This document shows positions 43,667 to 53,298 of a stretch of 64,000 nt of DNA, piece after piece. The DNA comes from Vibrio chagasii (GTDB taxonomy: Bacteria > Pseudomonadota > Gammaproteobacteria > Enterobacterales > Vibrionaceae). The notes under the pieces are model-generated. The model did no database searches and had not been told where the DNA came from. It saw only the letters and a list, made by a program, of their open reading frames with translations. Location: contig NZ_AP025466.1 in NCBI RefSeq assembly GCF_024347355.1, positions 1,764,840 to 1,828,839 of the forward strand. Direction: 5' to 3'. The translations under genes and the position numbers were made by a program. How positions within the stretch are numbered: position 1 is the first letter of the stretch; every line of letters begins with the position of its first letter.

Positions 43667-45802
43667 TTATGGCTCGTAACATTGGTTGTCTGCTGGTGAT
43701 GTGTACCAAGTTTGGTTATTGTCACCACCTGACTCTGCCCATTGCTTAAACTCTGGGTAAGCAGTTACGATATCCACGTATTCTTGTGGCCATTCCCACT
43801 CTTCTGTTGACGTGATAATCAGTGCCCAAGGGTGGTTTTCTGCTGTTTTGAAATATTTACCTGTTGCCGGGTCGCTATCGTCAACACCGATTCCGGAATC
43901 AAATAGGTTCACTGTGTCAAAGGCCTCGGTTGGTGCTTGGTCTGGCAAGTGAACTTCCCAACTACGTCCTGGGTGCATCGGTAGGTTGTCGCCGTGATAG
44001 TAGCCCGGTGTTGCAAAAATGAAGGGGTCGTAAGGCATGTCTGTCCACGACGCAGTATTCACACCGTCGCCTGATAAGTTGATACCGATTTGGAATGCGA
44101 ACTGTTCATCTTCTTTACAAGCGTTGCTTGTACGGTAGAAGGCGCATGAAGTATTCGCTTTTTCAGACAAGTCTTCAGCGGCGATAAAGATAGCTTCACT
44201 ACGACCGTCTTCCATACCTAAATCGGTGAATACGCCATTGTGTTTCATGTATGAGTTAACGGTATCTACCGAGCTTGGTGCAAGGTTTGGTAGGCGAATC
44301 GCAAAGCCATTTTTGTAGGTTGCCCCCACAGCCGCTAGGCGACCATCGATGGTAGACTTAACAACCTTACCGTCTTTTAAGATCTCAGTGATGCGATACA
44401 TGATAACGGCATCATTCATGTCATAGTCGGCTTTATAAGGCCAATTGTCTTCATACGCTAGGGTGGCGTAGCCAGAAGCACTTGGGAAGTAACGAGCCGT
44501 TGCGCCATCATTAAGAACATCGATTTGAATATCGACCACCTCACCAGAGGTAGAACCACCAAAGTAGCTCAGGTTAGTTTGTTGGCTGAATCTGAATCGA
44601 GCCCAAGTGGTACCCGTTAAGGCATTAATATCGACATTTAAGAATAATTCGTTCTCACCGGCCGCCAATAAATAATCGGTAAAGACTTGTTCGTTGGCGC
44701 CGTCGAAGCTGCCGTCTTGGTTCCAATCTATCCAAGCTGAAAGGTAACCTGTTGTTGAAGCTTCAATAACAACTTTTGAGTCCAATCCGGCTTCAAGTCC
44801 TGTAACGAAGCCGATACCACCGTTAACCCATTCGTCATCAATACCGACGCTTTCATCGGATTGTGGAGAAACGTACCCATCCAGATCTGCATCTGGTGCA
44901 TCTGTCCCTAGCCATGTAACACCATCAAGCTCATGTCGAGGACCATTACTCGCTAGTAGAGTTAGGTAGCTGTCTGGCGCGTCACCGAAGTCGATGTTTG
45001 AATCTTCATCAACAACAGGTGCGTTGGCACAACGAGCACCATCGTTTTGACCAGAAGCTGGGCCATTCGAAACAAATTCAACGGCTGGAACAATACCTGC
45101 CGCGATATTGGCAGCGTTGTCTGGAGACAGGTTGATACGGTAAATTTTACCGTCTTGATTTCGCGATACGTAGTAGTAGCCATTGACATCAAAATAGCCA
45201 GCACCGAACGTACCTAACTCGCCGGTGTCGCCGATGTAGGTCTCGGCACCAGTTGTAGGGTTGAAGCTGTATAAGCCACCAGAGTTATTATCGATACCAT
45301 ATAGAGAGCCATCGCTTGGGTGGAAAGCGAAATCAGTTAATTTCACTGTTGCTGGGCTGCCTGCGATTTTGTTAACGGTAACTGTCGCATTTGGATCAGA
45401 ATCTAAAGGTGATAGATCAACCGTGAAGAGCCCTTTACCTGTGCGGTACAGGTAGTAAACATGATCGTAAACGTCACCCACATAGAAGGTATGGTCTGTT
45501 GGCAGTCCACTGGTGTTGATGACTTCTGCTTGGAAATCCTTGCCTAGGCGCACCAAACGTTTGTTGGTGGTGTCATAACCGTATATGTATCTGTCTTCGA
45601 AATCAAAACCGACACCGTTAATGTTAGCGTTCATCCCCGTGTCGTCTTCGAGAAGGGTCGTTGAACCAGTCACTAGATTAACGCCCCAAACTTGCACAGG
45701 GGTGGATTGAAAAAGGTATGCCTTACTCGGGCAAGTATCGAATGGCGCTGCGTTGGCGACTAGGGGTGCACTTAATAGCAAACTTAACGTTGTAATTCTC
45801 AT
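43667..45802 (-). CDS. LruC-domain secreted protein with GEVED region
   Basis: A 711-residue exported protein with signal MRITTLSLLLSAPLVANA. Residues 20-260 look like a beta-propeller-like repeat region (VWGVNLVTGSTTLLEDD, GIDNNSGGLYSFNPTTG). Next is a GEVED segment around FGDAPDSYLTLLASNGPRH and STSGEVVDIQIDVL. The C-terminal LruC domain starts near YEDNWPYKADYDMNDAVIMY and ends before the last cysteine. LruC is a Leptospira-described domain found in surface proteins; no enzyme activity is known. The next gene on the same strand encodes a lipoprotein with its ribosome site on the stop codon of this gene, so the two are probably made together. Confidence 0.8.
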   Translation of the reverse strand: MRITTLSLLLSAPLVANAAPFDTCPSKAYLFQSTPVQVWGVNLVTGSTTLLEDDTGMNANINGVGFDFEDRYIYGYDTTNKRLVRLGKDFQAEVINTSGLPTDHTFYVGDVYDHVYYLYRTGKGLFTVDLSPLDSDPNATVTVNKIAGSPATVKLTDFAFHPSDGSLYGIDNNSGGLYSFNPTTGAETYIGDTGELGTFGAGYFDVNGYYYVSRNQDGKIYRINLSPDNAANIAAGIVPAVEFVSNGPASGQNDGARCANAPVVDEDSNIDFGDAPDSYLTLLASNGPRHELDGVTWLGTDAPDADLDGYVSPQSDESVGIDDEWVNGGIGFVTGLEAGLDSKVVIEASTTGYLSAWIDWNQDGSFDGANEQVFTDYLLAAGENELFLNVDINALTGTTWARFRFSQQTNLSYFGGSTSGEVVDIQIDVLNDGATARYFPSASGYATLAYEDNWPYKADYDMNDAVIMYRITEILKDGKVVKSTIDGRLAAVGATYKNGFAIRLPNLAPSSVDTVNSYMKHNGVFTDLGMEDGRSEAIFIAAEDLSEKANTSCAFYRTSNACKEDEQFAFQIGINLSGDGVNTASWTDMPYDPFIFATPGYYHGDNLPMHPGRSWEVHLPDQAPTEAFDTVNLFDSGIGVDDSDPATGKYFKTAENHPWALIITSTEEWEWPQEYVDIVTAYPEFKQWAESGGDNNQTWYTSPADNQCYEP

Positions 45803-45996
45803 ATCTACATCCTTGTGATGGAAGGTCTAGATACTTGATCAAGTAATGTGCCATTTTTAAGTTGTTGATTTTAATGCTTTTTATTTTTGATAATTCAAGT
45901 TTTTGTTGTTTTCTCAAAATGAGAATTCAAATGAAACTAATCTCTTAATAACTATTTCAATTTGATAACCTTGAGTAGAAGCTAAACTTCAGACAT

Positions 45997-46026
45997 AAAA
46001 AAGCCCTGACTTATCGTCAAGGCTTA
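45997..46026 (-). terminator. terminator downstream of moeB
   Basis: On the minus strand AAGCCTTGACG and a partly complementary GTCAGGGCTT flank a short loop and are followed by six T. There are two mismatches in the stem. Confidence 0.65.
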
Positions 46027-46054
46027 GGCTCTCGATAGGGGGATATGGTTTAGT

Positions 46055-46810
46055 CTATCCACACACCGAACAATTAGGCATCTTCATTAAATTCATTTCA
46101 CGCCAGCTATGAGACATGGCGTCGAGAATCAAAAGCTTACCTTGTTTTGGCTGTCCAAACTTAGCGATAACTTTGATCGCTTCCAATGCTTGAGCTGCGC
46201 CCACCATGCCAACAACAGGCGCCATCACACCAGCTTCAACACAGCTTAGTGCTGCGTTGCCGAACAGAGCGCTCAAACACTGGTAGCAAGGTGCATTGTC
46301 ATCTTGATAAGTGAATACGCTAATCTGACCTTCCATGCGAATTGCAGCACCAGAAACTAAAGGCGTTTTAGATGCGTAACATAAGCGGTTCAATTGATTG
46401 CGCGTTTCAACGTTGTCGCTGGCATCAAGTACTAACGAATGCGCTTCAATGAGCTTTGCTAGTGCCTCGTCATCAAGTCTGTAGTCGACCGTTTCAACTC
46501 TAAGGTGTGGGTTTAACACCTGTAATGATTCAGCGGCTGAAACGACTTTCTTCTTACCAATATCAGCATCGGTGTGAAGCACTTGTCGTTGCAAGTTTGA
46601 AAGCTCAACAATATCATCGTCGATCAATGTCAGCTTACCAATGCCTGCAGTCGCAAGGTATTGAGCAGAGGCGCAGCCTAAGCCACCTGCACCTAACACC
46701 AAAATCGAGCTCTGTTTCAGCGCTTCTTGACCCTCAAAATCAAACTGCTTGAGAATGATCTGGCGGTTATAGCGAAGCATTTCCGCATCAGACAAAATTT
46801 CCATCAGCAA
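46055..46810 (-). CDS. moeB: molybdopterin-synthase adenylyltransferase MoeB
   Basis: A 251-residue E1-like enzyme that adenylates the C terminus of MoaD for molybdopterin synthesis. It has the nucleotide loop VLGAGGLGCASAQYLATAGI, the DDDIVELSNLQRQ motif, and zinc-binding CxxC pairs PCYQCLS and NCSVC at the very C terminus. Length fits MoeB (about 249). It follows moeA by 6 bp on the same strand. ThiF is a related alternative, but the moeA partner decides. Confidence 0.93.
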   Translation of the reverse strand: MLMEILSDAEMLRYNRQIILKQFDFEGQEALKQSSILVLGAGGLGCASAQYLATAGIGKLTLIDDDIVELSNLQRQVLHTDADIGKKKVVSAAESLQVLNPHLRVETVDYRLDDEALAKLIEAHSLVLDASDNVETRNQLNRLCYASKTPLVSGAAIRMEGQISVFTYQDDNAPCYQCLSALFGNAALSCVEAGVMAPVVGMVGAAQALEAIKVIAKFGQPKQGKLLILDAMSHSWREMNLMKMPNCSVCG

Positions 46811-46816
46811 GCCTCG

Positions 46817-48052
46817 TTAGTAAAGCGTCGAGTTAAACAGTTGAATCTGAACCGTTTCACCAACTTCAACACGACCACGTTCGCGCTCTAGTACCACAAA
46901 GCAGTTTGCTAAGCTCATTGAGCGGAAAGCACCGGAGCTTTGGTTACCTGTTGTTTCTACGACAAATTGACCGTTTTCAATCGAGTAGATACCACGTTGG
47001 TAATCAGTACGGCCAGGGCCTTTTTTGAATGCAGACTTAGTCGTTGCAGGAATAGATTCTGGCGCTGTCCACGCAGTGTGACCGGCAAGTTTAGCCAGCA
47101 TAGGTTGAACTAACACGTACATCGTCATCATTGCAGACACTGGGTTACCCGGAAGGCCACAGAACCAAGCGTTGTCTAGCTCACCGAATGCGAACGGTTT
47201 ACCCGGTTTGATTGCTAGTTTCCAAAAGCCGATTTCGCCAAGCTCTTCGAGAATGTCTTTGGTGTAATCCGCTTCGCCGACACTTACGCCACCAGAAGTG
47301 ACAACTACGTCTGCCAATTCTTGCGCTTTTACAAAGGTTTCTTTAAGTGTTGTAGGGCAATCAGGGATAATACCTAGGTCGATTGCTTCGCAACCAAACG
47401 CTTCAATCAGTGGTTTGATACCGTAGCGGTTGCTGTCGTAGATCTGACCGTCTTCAAGAGGCTGACCTAGCGGTTTTAGCTCATCGCCAGTAGAGAAGAA
47501 CGCGACTTTAGGCTTGTGTGCAACAATCACATGGCTCACACCAAGTGAAGCGATCATTGGAATGTCACGAGGCGTTAAACGTTCACCGCGGCTAAGAACG
47601 ATATCGCCTTGCTTAATGTCGTCACCCGTAGGGCGAATGTTATTATTCAGTTTGATGTCGTCTTGTTGAATCTCAATGCCTGCATCGGTTTCACGAGTAT
47701 TTTCTTGCATGATGACTGCATCACAACCTTCCGGGATTTTAGCGCCAGTCATAATGCGAATACAGGTGTTTGCTGGCCATTCGCCTTCAAACGGCTGACC
47801 CGCAAAAGACTTACCCGCCAATGGCAGCACTTTACCGTTCTCTAGGTCAGCTAAACGCAGCGCGTAACCGTCCATTGCTGAGTTATCAAAAGGAGGTACA
47901 AAAATAGGGGAGAGTATGTCTTCAGCAAGAACGTAGCCCAATGCATCTGCCAATGGCAGAGTTAGAGTCGTTTGAATAGGTTTGATTGGTGACAGCAGCT
48001 TATCTAGTGCTTCTTCAATTGGCATTAAGCCCGGAGCGTCGCAACAGCCCAT
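46817..48052 (-). CDS. moeA: molybdopterin molybdenumtransferase MoeA
   Basis: 411 residues from the ATG at 48052, equal to E. coli MoeA. AAAGGAT lies 8 bp upstream; the frame to 48109 adds a polar tail of no known family. Motifs are [44 protein letters not shown] and [15 protein letters not shown]. It inserts molybdenum into the pterin cofactor. It is divergent from folE, which makes another pterin precursor from GTP, so the two transcripts share a promoter region. Confidence 0.95.
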   Translation of the reverse strand: MGCCDAPGLMPIEEALDKLLSPIKPIQTTLTLPLADALGYVLAEDILSPIFVPPFDNSAMDGYALRLADLENGKVLPLAGKSFAGQPFEGEWPANTCIRIMTGAKIPEGCDAVIMQENTRETDAGIEIQQDDIKLNNNIRPTGDDIKQGDIVLSRGERLTPRDIPMIASLGVSHVIVAHKPKVAFFSTGDELKPLGQPLEDGQIYDSNRYGIKPLIEAFGCEAIDLGIIPDCPTTLKETFVKAQELADVVVTSGGVSVGEADYTKDILEELGEIGFWKLAIKPGKPFAFGELDNAWFCGLPGNPVSAMMTMYVLVQPMLAKLAGHTAWTAPESIPATTKSAFKKGPGRTDYQRGIYSIENGQFVVETTGNQSSGAFRSMSLANCFVVLERERGRVEVGETVQIQLFNSTLY

Positions 48053-48267
48053 AATTGAAATCCTTTGATCGTTATTGTTTTGATTTTGTGGTTGGCAATG
48101 GTGGTTCAATAATGATTAAAACACGCTTTTCGTCAACGAAATTGAAGCCACTTTAGCACAGTTTAGCCCCCGTAAATAATGACCTCCCTTAAAATATGGG
48201 TGTATTTATTTAAAATTCCGAGTATCCTTGTCTGCCATCCAGAAGGGGTAACAAAAGAGGAAGTTCA

Positions 48268-48921
48268 ATGTCAGGTCTTAGCGAATCAGCGAAGTTGGTT
48301 AAAGATGCGCTAGCAAGCCGCGGTTTAGAGACGCCAATGAGTCCTAACCAGGTTAGCCGAGAAGAGAAAAAGGAACGAATCGAACACCATATGCGTGAGA
48401 TTCTCACTCTACTCGAACTTGATCTTACGGATGATAGTCTGGAAGAAACACCACACCGCATTGCCAAAATGTATGTGGATGAGATTTTCTCTGGTTTAGA
48501 TTATGCAAATTTCCCTAAAATTACCGTAATTGAAAACAAGATGGGCGTTCGTGAGATGGTACGTGTAAAAGACATTACCGTGACCAGTACTTGTGAGCAC
48601 CACTTGGTGACGATTGATGGTAAGACAGCTGTCGCTTACATCCCTCGTGGTAAAATCATTGGTCTGTCTAAGATCAACCGTATCGTGCGCTTCTTTGCAC
48701 AGCGTCCACAAGTTCAAGAGCGTATGACTCAACAGATCCTTGTCGCTTTGCAAACTTTACTTGAAACAGAAGATGTTGCTGTAACCATGGATGCGGTTCA
48801 CTACTGCGTTAAATCGCGCGGCGTGATGGACGCAACCAGCGAAACCACCACCACAGCACTGGGCGGTATCTTCAAATCTAACCCAGCGACACGTCACGAG
48901 TTCTTACACGGTCTGCGTTAA
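48268..48921 (+). CDS. folE: GTP cyclohydrolase I
   Basis: A 217-residue enzyme for the first step of folate/pterin biosynthesis: GTP to dihydroneopterin triphosphate. It carries TCEHHLV with zinc ligands (C109, H111, H112) and [11 protein letters not shown] later, [13 protein letters not shown], and [24 protein letters not shown]. Length fits the E. coli enzyme (222). GAGGAAG lies just before the ATG. A terminator follows at 48978. Confidence 0.95.
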   Translation: MSGLSESAKLVKDALASRGLETPMSPNQVSREEKKERIEHHMREILTLLELDLTDDSLEETPHRIAKMYVDEIFSGLDYANFPKITVIENKMGVREMVRVKDITVTSTCEHHLVTIDGKTAVAYIPRGKIIGLSKINRIVRFFAQRPQVQERMTQQILVALQTLLETEDVAVTMDAVHYCVKSRGVMDATSETTTTALGGIFKSNPATRHEFLHGLR

Positions 48922-48977
48922 TCGCCTGTGATGTGATAAGCACGATTTAGCCTCAGTAAATCGGTAAACAAGATTCT

Positions 48978-49004
48978 AAGCCTCGCTCTCAGCGGGGCTT
49001 TTTT
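48978..49004 (+). terminator. folE terminator
   Basis: AAGCCTCGC pairs with GCGGGGCTT (one G-U pair), followed by a run of T. Confidence 0.8.
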
Positions 49005-49038
49005 GTACTTGTAATATGAGTTTTCAGGAGCGTGGATA

Positions 49039-49225
49039 GGAGATCCCCGACTCAGTCGTTCCTCCTTCTCGGGGATGACGGAGAAGATCGGTTTGCTCAT
49101 AAGAGAAAATACGAGGGTGGAGGTTCAGTTTGTATTCTATTGTCAGCCTTTTAGAAGCACGCGCTGCCGATCTTGCAGAGTGAGCGACTTAGTCATATTC
49201 GTCATTCCCTAAAGCGAGGGACGTA
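49039..49225. repeat. REP-like palindromic sequences downstream of folE
   Basis: ATCCCCGA near 49042 and TCGGGGAT near 49069 form an inverted repeat. CGTCATTCCCT with AGGGACG follows near 49200-49223. Such CGTCATTCCC palindromes are typical intergenic repeats in vibrios and other gammaproteobacteria. The last one is split by the IS1111-type element; its partner AGGGAAT is at 50589-50595. Confidence 0.55.
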
Positions 49226-49237
49226 TATGGACTCCCC

Positions 49238-49476
49238 TAGTATTGCAAGGAAACGAGTAAAGGTATGCAAGTGCACGTATATTCGGTTTCTTTATGGGGA
49301 GCTACCCCGAACCTCTATGGCTTAATCCACTCAGCAAAAGTTCTTATCGAGCGTGTGGTGTATTATCACCTTCGTCCCTCTCAGAGTTTCTTTTGCTTGC
49401 TATGCTTACTCTTTACCATAATTTACTTGCTTACATGGGGGGATTGATGTCTCCCTTAAACTTATAAAATCAACTG
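49238..49476 (-). ncRNA. candidate guide (bridge/seek) RNA of the IS1111-type element
   Basis: About 240 non-coding bases lie between the recombinase stop and the element end. In IS1111-group elements this downstream end encodes the RNA that guides target choice. The predicted minus-strand RNA contains GAGGGACG (49373-49380), an 8-base match to the host sequence just left of the element (49216-49223), as a target-binding loop would. A plus-strand 60-codon frame here is probably not real. The RNA ends are not defined. Confidence 0.45.
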
Positions 49477-50502
49477 TTAAGCGATTAACGTCTCATTATA
49501 AGATTGATTGCTTTTCAGCATGGCACAAGCCATTCTGATCGTTTTGTTCGCAAGGGCGACAACCACTTGGTTAAACGACTTTCTTTCTAATAAGTTTCGT
49601 ATCCAGCAACTTAAGCGATCTTCTTTATCTCGGATATTCGCTACCACCGCTCTTGCTCCATGAACGACAAGAGAGCGTAAGGTTTTATCACCTGATTTAC
49701 TTATTCCGTGGTTTTTGTTCTTACCACCACTGCCAGTATGAGCCGGAACTAAACCTAAGCTCGCACTAGCTCCTCGACCATTTCTATAGGCCGAAGCGTC
49801 ACCCAGACGGGAAAAAATGGCACTTGCAATCACCCAACGTACACCTCGTAAAGTGATTAATAACTGGCAAGCGGGTATTTGCTTTGCAAAGTCTATAAGT
49901 TGCGATTCAACTCTCTCGATAGGCTCATCAAGATTTAGTAGCTGAGCATGTAATTCTCGGAGAACGAATCGAGTTGTCGGTGTTAATTCATTCTCCATAT
50001 CTTCGATAACGAAAGGGAGTAGTTCTCGCAGTTTATTGGCTCCTTGTGGGAAGGTAATGCCACATTCCGCTGCATAGCCACGGATACGTAGACTTACTGC
50101 CGTGCGTTGTTTTATATAGCTTTGTCTTAAACTCAGCAGCATTGCGATATCTTGCTGCTCCGGTGTTTTTACAGGTACAGCATGAATATCGGAGCGTAAG
50201 GAAGCTTCGTAAATCGCGATAGCATCATTAGCATCGTTCTTATTACCACTGCGATACGGCTTCACTTTTTGGGGAGGTATCATTTTGACGGTATGACCAC
50301 GGCTTTGAAACGTTCGTCCCCAATAATGAGATGCTGCACAGGCCTCTATGCAAATGGTTGCGTCAGAGTGTTGGCTGATGACCGTTAGCATTTTCTTTTT
50401 AGACATAGCTTGGTTCAACTTACGCTTGCCATGGCGGTTAAATACCGCGACTTGAAAGACGGATTTGGCTAAATCAATCGAGATTGTGTTAAATTTATTC
50501 AT
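49477..50502 (-). CDS. IS110-family recombinase (IS1111 group)
   Basis: A 341-residue DEDD-type recombinase. The N-terminal RuvC-like domain begins SIDLAKSVFQVAVF (first aspartate), with CIEACAASHYWGR, VKPYRSGNKNDANDAIAIYE and its DxxD. The C-terminal transposase_20 region has ITLRGVRWVIASAIFSRLGD and LGLVPAHTGSGGKNKNHG, with the catalytic serine expected in the following KSGDKTLRSLVVHGA. The frame is intact. Length is standard. Confidence 0.93.
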   Translation of the reverse strand: MNKFNTISIDLAKSVFQVAVFNRHGKRKLNQAMSKKKMLTVISQHSDATICIEACAASHYWGRTFQSRGHTVKMIPPQKVKPYRSGNKNDANDAIAIYEASLRSDIHAVPVKTPEQQDIAMLLSLRQSYIKQRTAVSLRIRGYAAECGITFPQGANKLRELLPFVIEDMENELTPTTRFVLRELHAQLLNLDEPIERVESQLIDFAKQIPACQLLITLRGVRWVIASAIFSRLGDASAYRNGRGASASLGLVPAHTGSGGKNKNHGISKSGDKTLRSLVVHGARAVVANIRDKEDRLSCWIRNLLERKSFNQVVVALANKTIRMACAMLKSNQSYNETLIA

Positions 50503-50574
50503 GGTATGGGCTCCTGTTTTTGGTTCGCACCTGTAACTTTAGCTGACGCTGTCAGTTGAGGTGGGGAGTCCATA

Positions 50575-50600
50575 CCATTGAGTGTAGTAGGGAATCTGAT
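50575..50600. repeat. right half of the REP-like palindrome split by the IS
   Basis: AGGGAAT at 50589-50595 pairs with ATTCCCT at 49204-49210 on the other side of the element. The original site would have been a hairpin of 7 or more base pairs. Confidence 0.5.
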
Positions 50601-50688
50601 GTCCAGGAGGAATTGTGGAAACGGTGGTGGGAAAGAGATGCGCTCTACACAGTGCAAAGCGCAAATTTGATTCTAGCTGGTGGAGTGT

Positions 50689-51288
50689 TTACGACAGGTT
50701 AAACAAACGCTTTAAACTATGAACAAAACCGGACGGCTTATTCTCTGTTTGATAGATGTTCAAGCCATCGTAGAAACTCGCCATGAACTCAACACGGATT
50801 TCATCGTCTGTGCTTCTTGATAAGCGAGACAGCAGTTTGGCAGTCGCTGCTGCGTGATCATTGGCTAGGCTGTAATCCATACCTAGTCGACCTTGAATGA
50901 ACAACCATAAATGTGTCACTAACTTTAACTGCTGAGAGCTAGAGTTTTGAAACTTGTCGCCATGTTCACTGCCTACCGTATTGTCGAAGACATTTTGCAT
51001 CGCTTTGCTAGCGTCTTTATTGCTCTCAAAACGATAGCTGGCATCGATATGTTCTTTGGTCAGTAGGCCAAGCAGTGTCTGACGGGCTGAATTATCAGGC
51101 TTATTCTCACAAGCGTGTTTAAACAGAGCGTGGTTTTCGTCGATAAAAGACGAGAGCTCTTTCTCGAAACCCGTTGCAATCGCAGTTACTGAATCTAAAC
51201 CTGACTCTTTCAAGCAAACGTGAAGTTTGGTTCTAGCTTGTTGGTTTTCTTCAAGTTTTTGCTGATTACTGGTTGGAAGCTCAGTCAT
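50689..51288 (-). CDS. hypothetical protein cotranscribed with yaeQ
   Basis: A 199-residue soluble, helical and charged protein without recognised motifs, signal peptide or membrane segment. The start overlaps the end of yaeQ by 8 bp, so the two are translated together. No function is proposed. The C-terminal ~30 residues (SGFVHSLKRLFNLS) may form an amphipathic helix. Confidence 0.65.
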   Translation of the reverse strand: MTELPTSNQQKLEENQQARTKLHVCLKESGLDSVTAIATGFEKELSSFIDENHALFKHACENKPDNSARQTLLGLLTKEHIDASYRFESNKDASKAMQNVFDNTVGSEHGDKFQNSSSQQLKLVTHLWLFIQGRLGMDYSLANDHAAATAKLLSRLSRSTDDEIRVEFMASFYDGLNIYQTENKPSGFVHSLKRLFNLS

Positions 51289-51820
51289 TACTCTGTAGCT
51301 CTTCCCACGTAACTTCAGCTGATTGCGTGTCGCTATTCACGAATGCAGAGTTGCCCGTCAGCATAACTGAAAGGTCCATGGTGCGCTCTGTCATTGCAGC
51401 TAATTGCTCAATACCATCATTGTCTAGACGAACAATGTGGGCTTTAAGGTAACCGAATTTACCTTTGTTCTGCTCCCACCAAACGTTTGATTTAGTATTG
51501 AAGCTGAACACACGAACAGACTTTGATAGGCGAGTGGCTTTCTTAACACGTTCAGCGTCAGGTTCGCCCACATCGATCCACTCAAGGATCTGGTCATCTA
51601 AAGACTTCTGCCACAAATCAGGTTCTTCGATAGTCGACAACCCTTTAGTAAACTGAAGCTCCGGTGACGCATTGATACAAAAAGCCATGATGCGAGCCAT
51701 CATACGCTGTTCTGTTTCAGAAGGATGCTGTGCAATCGTTAGATTAAAAGAGTCGTAATAGTCGCGGTTCATATCAGTTAAAGAGATACGAAACTTGTAG
51801 ATTGTCGGTTTGAGAGCCAT
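51281..51820 (-). CDS. yaeQ: YaeQ family protein
   Basis: 179 residues from the ATG at 51820; the frame to 51838 is possible. Alignment with E. coli YaeQ (about 181 residues) is clear in MALKPTIYKF, AQHPSETEQRMMARIMAF, LQFTKGLSTIEEPDLW and the TKSNVWWEQNKGKF block. YaeQ has a PD-(D/E)XK-nuclease-like fold. Its role is unclear, and early reports of an RfaH-related role are not supported. It is upstream of an unknown gene with overlap. Confidence 0.9.
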   Translation of the reverse strand: MALKPTIYKFRISLTDMNRDYYDSFNLTIAQHPSETEQRMMARIMAFCINASPELQFTKGLSTIEEPDLWQKSLDDQILEWIDVGEPDAERVKKATRLSKSVRVFSFNTKSNVWWEQNKGKFGYLKAHIVRLDNDGIEQLAAMTERTMDLSVMLTGNSAFVNSDTQSAEVTWEELQSND

Positions 51821-52208
51821 ATGATGTAAGGGTTCCAATCGGATGAGGTGTCTATAGCTGTACCAATGAGTTTTTTGAAATCACAGACTATAGGTAAGTT
51901 TCGCCTAGTATAAACGAACTAGAGCAGTTGGCTAGCAAGATGAGGCTTCTGTTACATCATAATTATTTTAAGTACTTATGGTGAACTAACAAGGAAGAAC
52001 ACGGGTTCAATTTAGGTGGTCATGACGTAAGCGTTTAACAATTATGTGACTGAGAAGTGAGCGCCCCGAGTCATACAAAAGAATTGATGAAGTGTAAGTA
52101 CACGAAGTGCCAACAATTAAGGTATTGACACTTCTTGGTCAGCCTATAAACACTATATGTCAGTGTCGTAATAGTCTCATATTTCGTCTAGATTATTGTT
52201 AACTAATA
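51821..52208. other. intergenic region upstream of yaeQ
   Basis: About 390 bp with the yaeQ promoter. AT-rich. I see no RNA gene, and no integron attC pair despite a GCGTTTAACAATT stretch near 52030. Confidence 0.4.
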
Positions 52209-52757
52209 TTAATTACGTGTCGCTGTAAATGGCACGAATTCATTTTGCTCTAAACCATTGGGACCTGAGCATCTCACTTTTCCTGCTATGTAATCATCAG
52301 AAATATATGTTATTTCATAGGCTGCATCATAGAATGAACTGTCTTTAGCGACGATTTTATTATTTTTTAAAGACATTCTAGCCTCGCAAAAGTAGCCTGA
52401 ATTGAAGGATATACCAAGTATACCATTTCTTAATACGCCGAGTTTCGGATTTGAGCTTGTACCTCCTTTCAGCGAGACATTCATGGTATACGAGCCACGG
52501 CGGTCTCTAAAGCGCTGATAAGCACTAGAATCAACCAAACCCTGTCCAAGGCCTGTCAGCGGCGAATATTTTAGTTGACCACTTTCAGTAACGAAAACCA
52601 GTTCCTCAATGTTGTCACCGTTAAGATCTACCATTGAAAAACTCTTGATATCTTCATTCGGCAAAAGTTCTCTAGGTTCACCTAACATAGAACCTGAAGC
52701 AACAGCGGCTACTGAAAATAAAGTGGCAATAGAAAGGGTAAATATTGTTCTTTTCAT
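52209..52757 (-). CDS. small exported protein with FG-GAP/VCBS-like segment
   Basis: 182 residues. MKRTIFTLSIATLFSVAAVASGS is a cleavable signal. FSMVDLNGDNIEELVFVTESG resembles a single FG-GAP/VCBS calcium-binding blade, after which the sequence is unfamiliar. It is a periplasmic or secreted beta-rich protein of unknown role, standing alone. Confidence 0.7.
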   Translation of the reverse strand: MKRTIFTLSIATLFSVAAVASGSMLGEPRELLPNEDIKSFSMVDLNGDNIEELVFVTESGQLKYSPLTGLGQGLVDSSAYQRFRDRRGSYTMNVSLKGGTSSNPKLGVLRNGILGISFNSGYFCEARMSLKNNKIVAKDSSFYDAAYEITYISDDYIAGKVRCSGPNGLEQNEFVPFTATRN

Positions 52758-53245
52758 ACTAATGTACTCATTTTATTGATGTTTTTTACTAGGTTATTCA
52801 TTTGGTAGCATATCAAGATTGGTGTGTTGTTTGAAGATGAATTTATAAAATGAATGCTTAATGCTTGATCTTTAACACACATGTATAACGTTCGTTGTAT
52901 ATTCGTTTTCTCAGTACAATTTTGTAGGAATAACAGGCAGGGATTAAAGTGAGCGCAAGTACAAACAAAAATACCGCCCATATGCTGATTTCCTACCTTT
53001 GAGTCAGTTGTGAGGGTGTCGAATATTTTTACTGTGCTGGCGACCAAATGTAATGAACTAGGCTTAGTTTTACGTGGTGGTTAAGTGATGAATATTGAGG
53101 TGAACTTTAGATGTTAGATAAAGGAGCTTCGACCTAGTAGCGGCTTTGACCAGAGGTTTTCGTTTGGTTTTTTGTTCTCCGGGCTATGGTTTGGTCTCAG
53201 CGCATAATGCCTTGTCTTAATTGTCACTCAAACGATTGGCCGGGT
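52758..53245. other. intergenic region between the exported protein and the cold-shock gene
   Basis: About 490 bp. A minus-strand frame at 52754-53047 overlaps the start of the exported protein and has no supporting motif, so I do not call it. Nothing else was recognised. Confidence 0.4.
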
Positions 53246-53277
53246 AAAAAAATAGCCAGCAGAGGCTGGCTATTTTT
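53246..53277. terminator. terminator of the cold-shock gene
   Basis: AATAGCCAGC and GCTGGCTATT form a 10-bp stem with an AGAG loop and T runs on both strands. Confidence 0.88.
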
Positions 53278-53298
53278 AGAAAGCTTTAAAATACTAAA

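Larger units (their letters stand above)
49226..50574 (-). mobile_element. IS110-family insertion sequence, IS1111 group
   Basis: About 1349 bp between inverted repeats TATGGACTCCCC at 49226-49237 and GGGGAGTCCATA at 50563-50574. Subterminal inverted repeats are the mark of the IS1111 group, so the true ends may lie a few bases further out. The host sequence rejoined is a REP-like palindrome (ATTCCCT at 49204-49210 and AGGGAAT at 50589-50595). There is no obvious target duplication, as expected. A non-coding end of about 240 bp lies downstream of the transposase gene. Confidence 0.85.

Noticed and set aside
49039..49236. CRISPR array near folE
   Set aside because: Only two or three imperfect palindromes, no regular spacing, no cas genes; REP-like repeats fit better.
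49265..49447. 60-codon plus-strand frame inside the IS1111-type element
   Set aside because: It lies in the non-coding end that probably makes the guide RNA, opposite to the recombinase strand; no motif.
52015..52045. Possible integron attC site (GCGTTTAACAATT)
   Set aside because: No matching partner core or paired arms at the right distance, and no integron cassette nearby.
52754..53047. 97-codon minus-strand frame
   Set aside because: It overlaps the start of the exported protein and has no signal or motif; probably chance.
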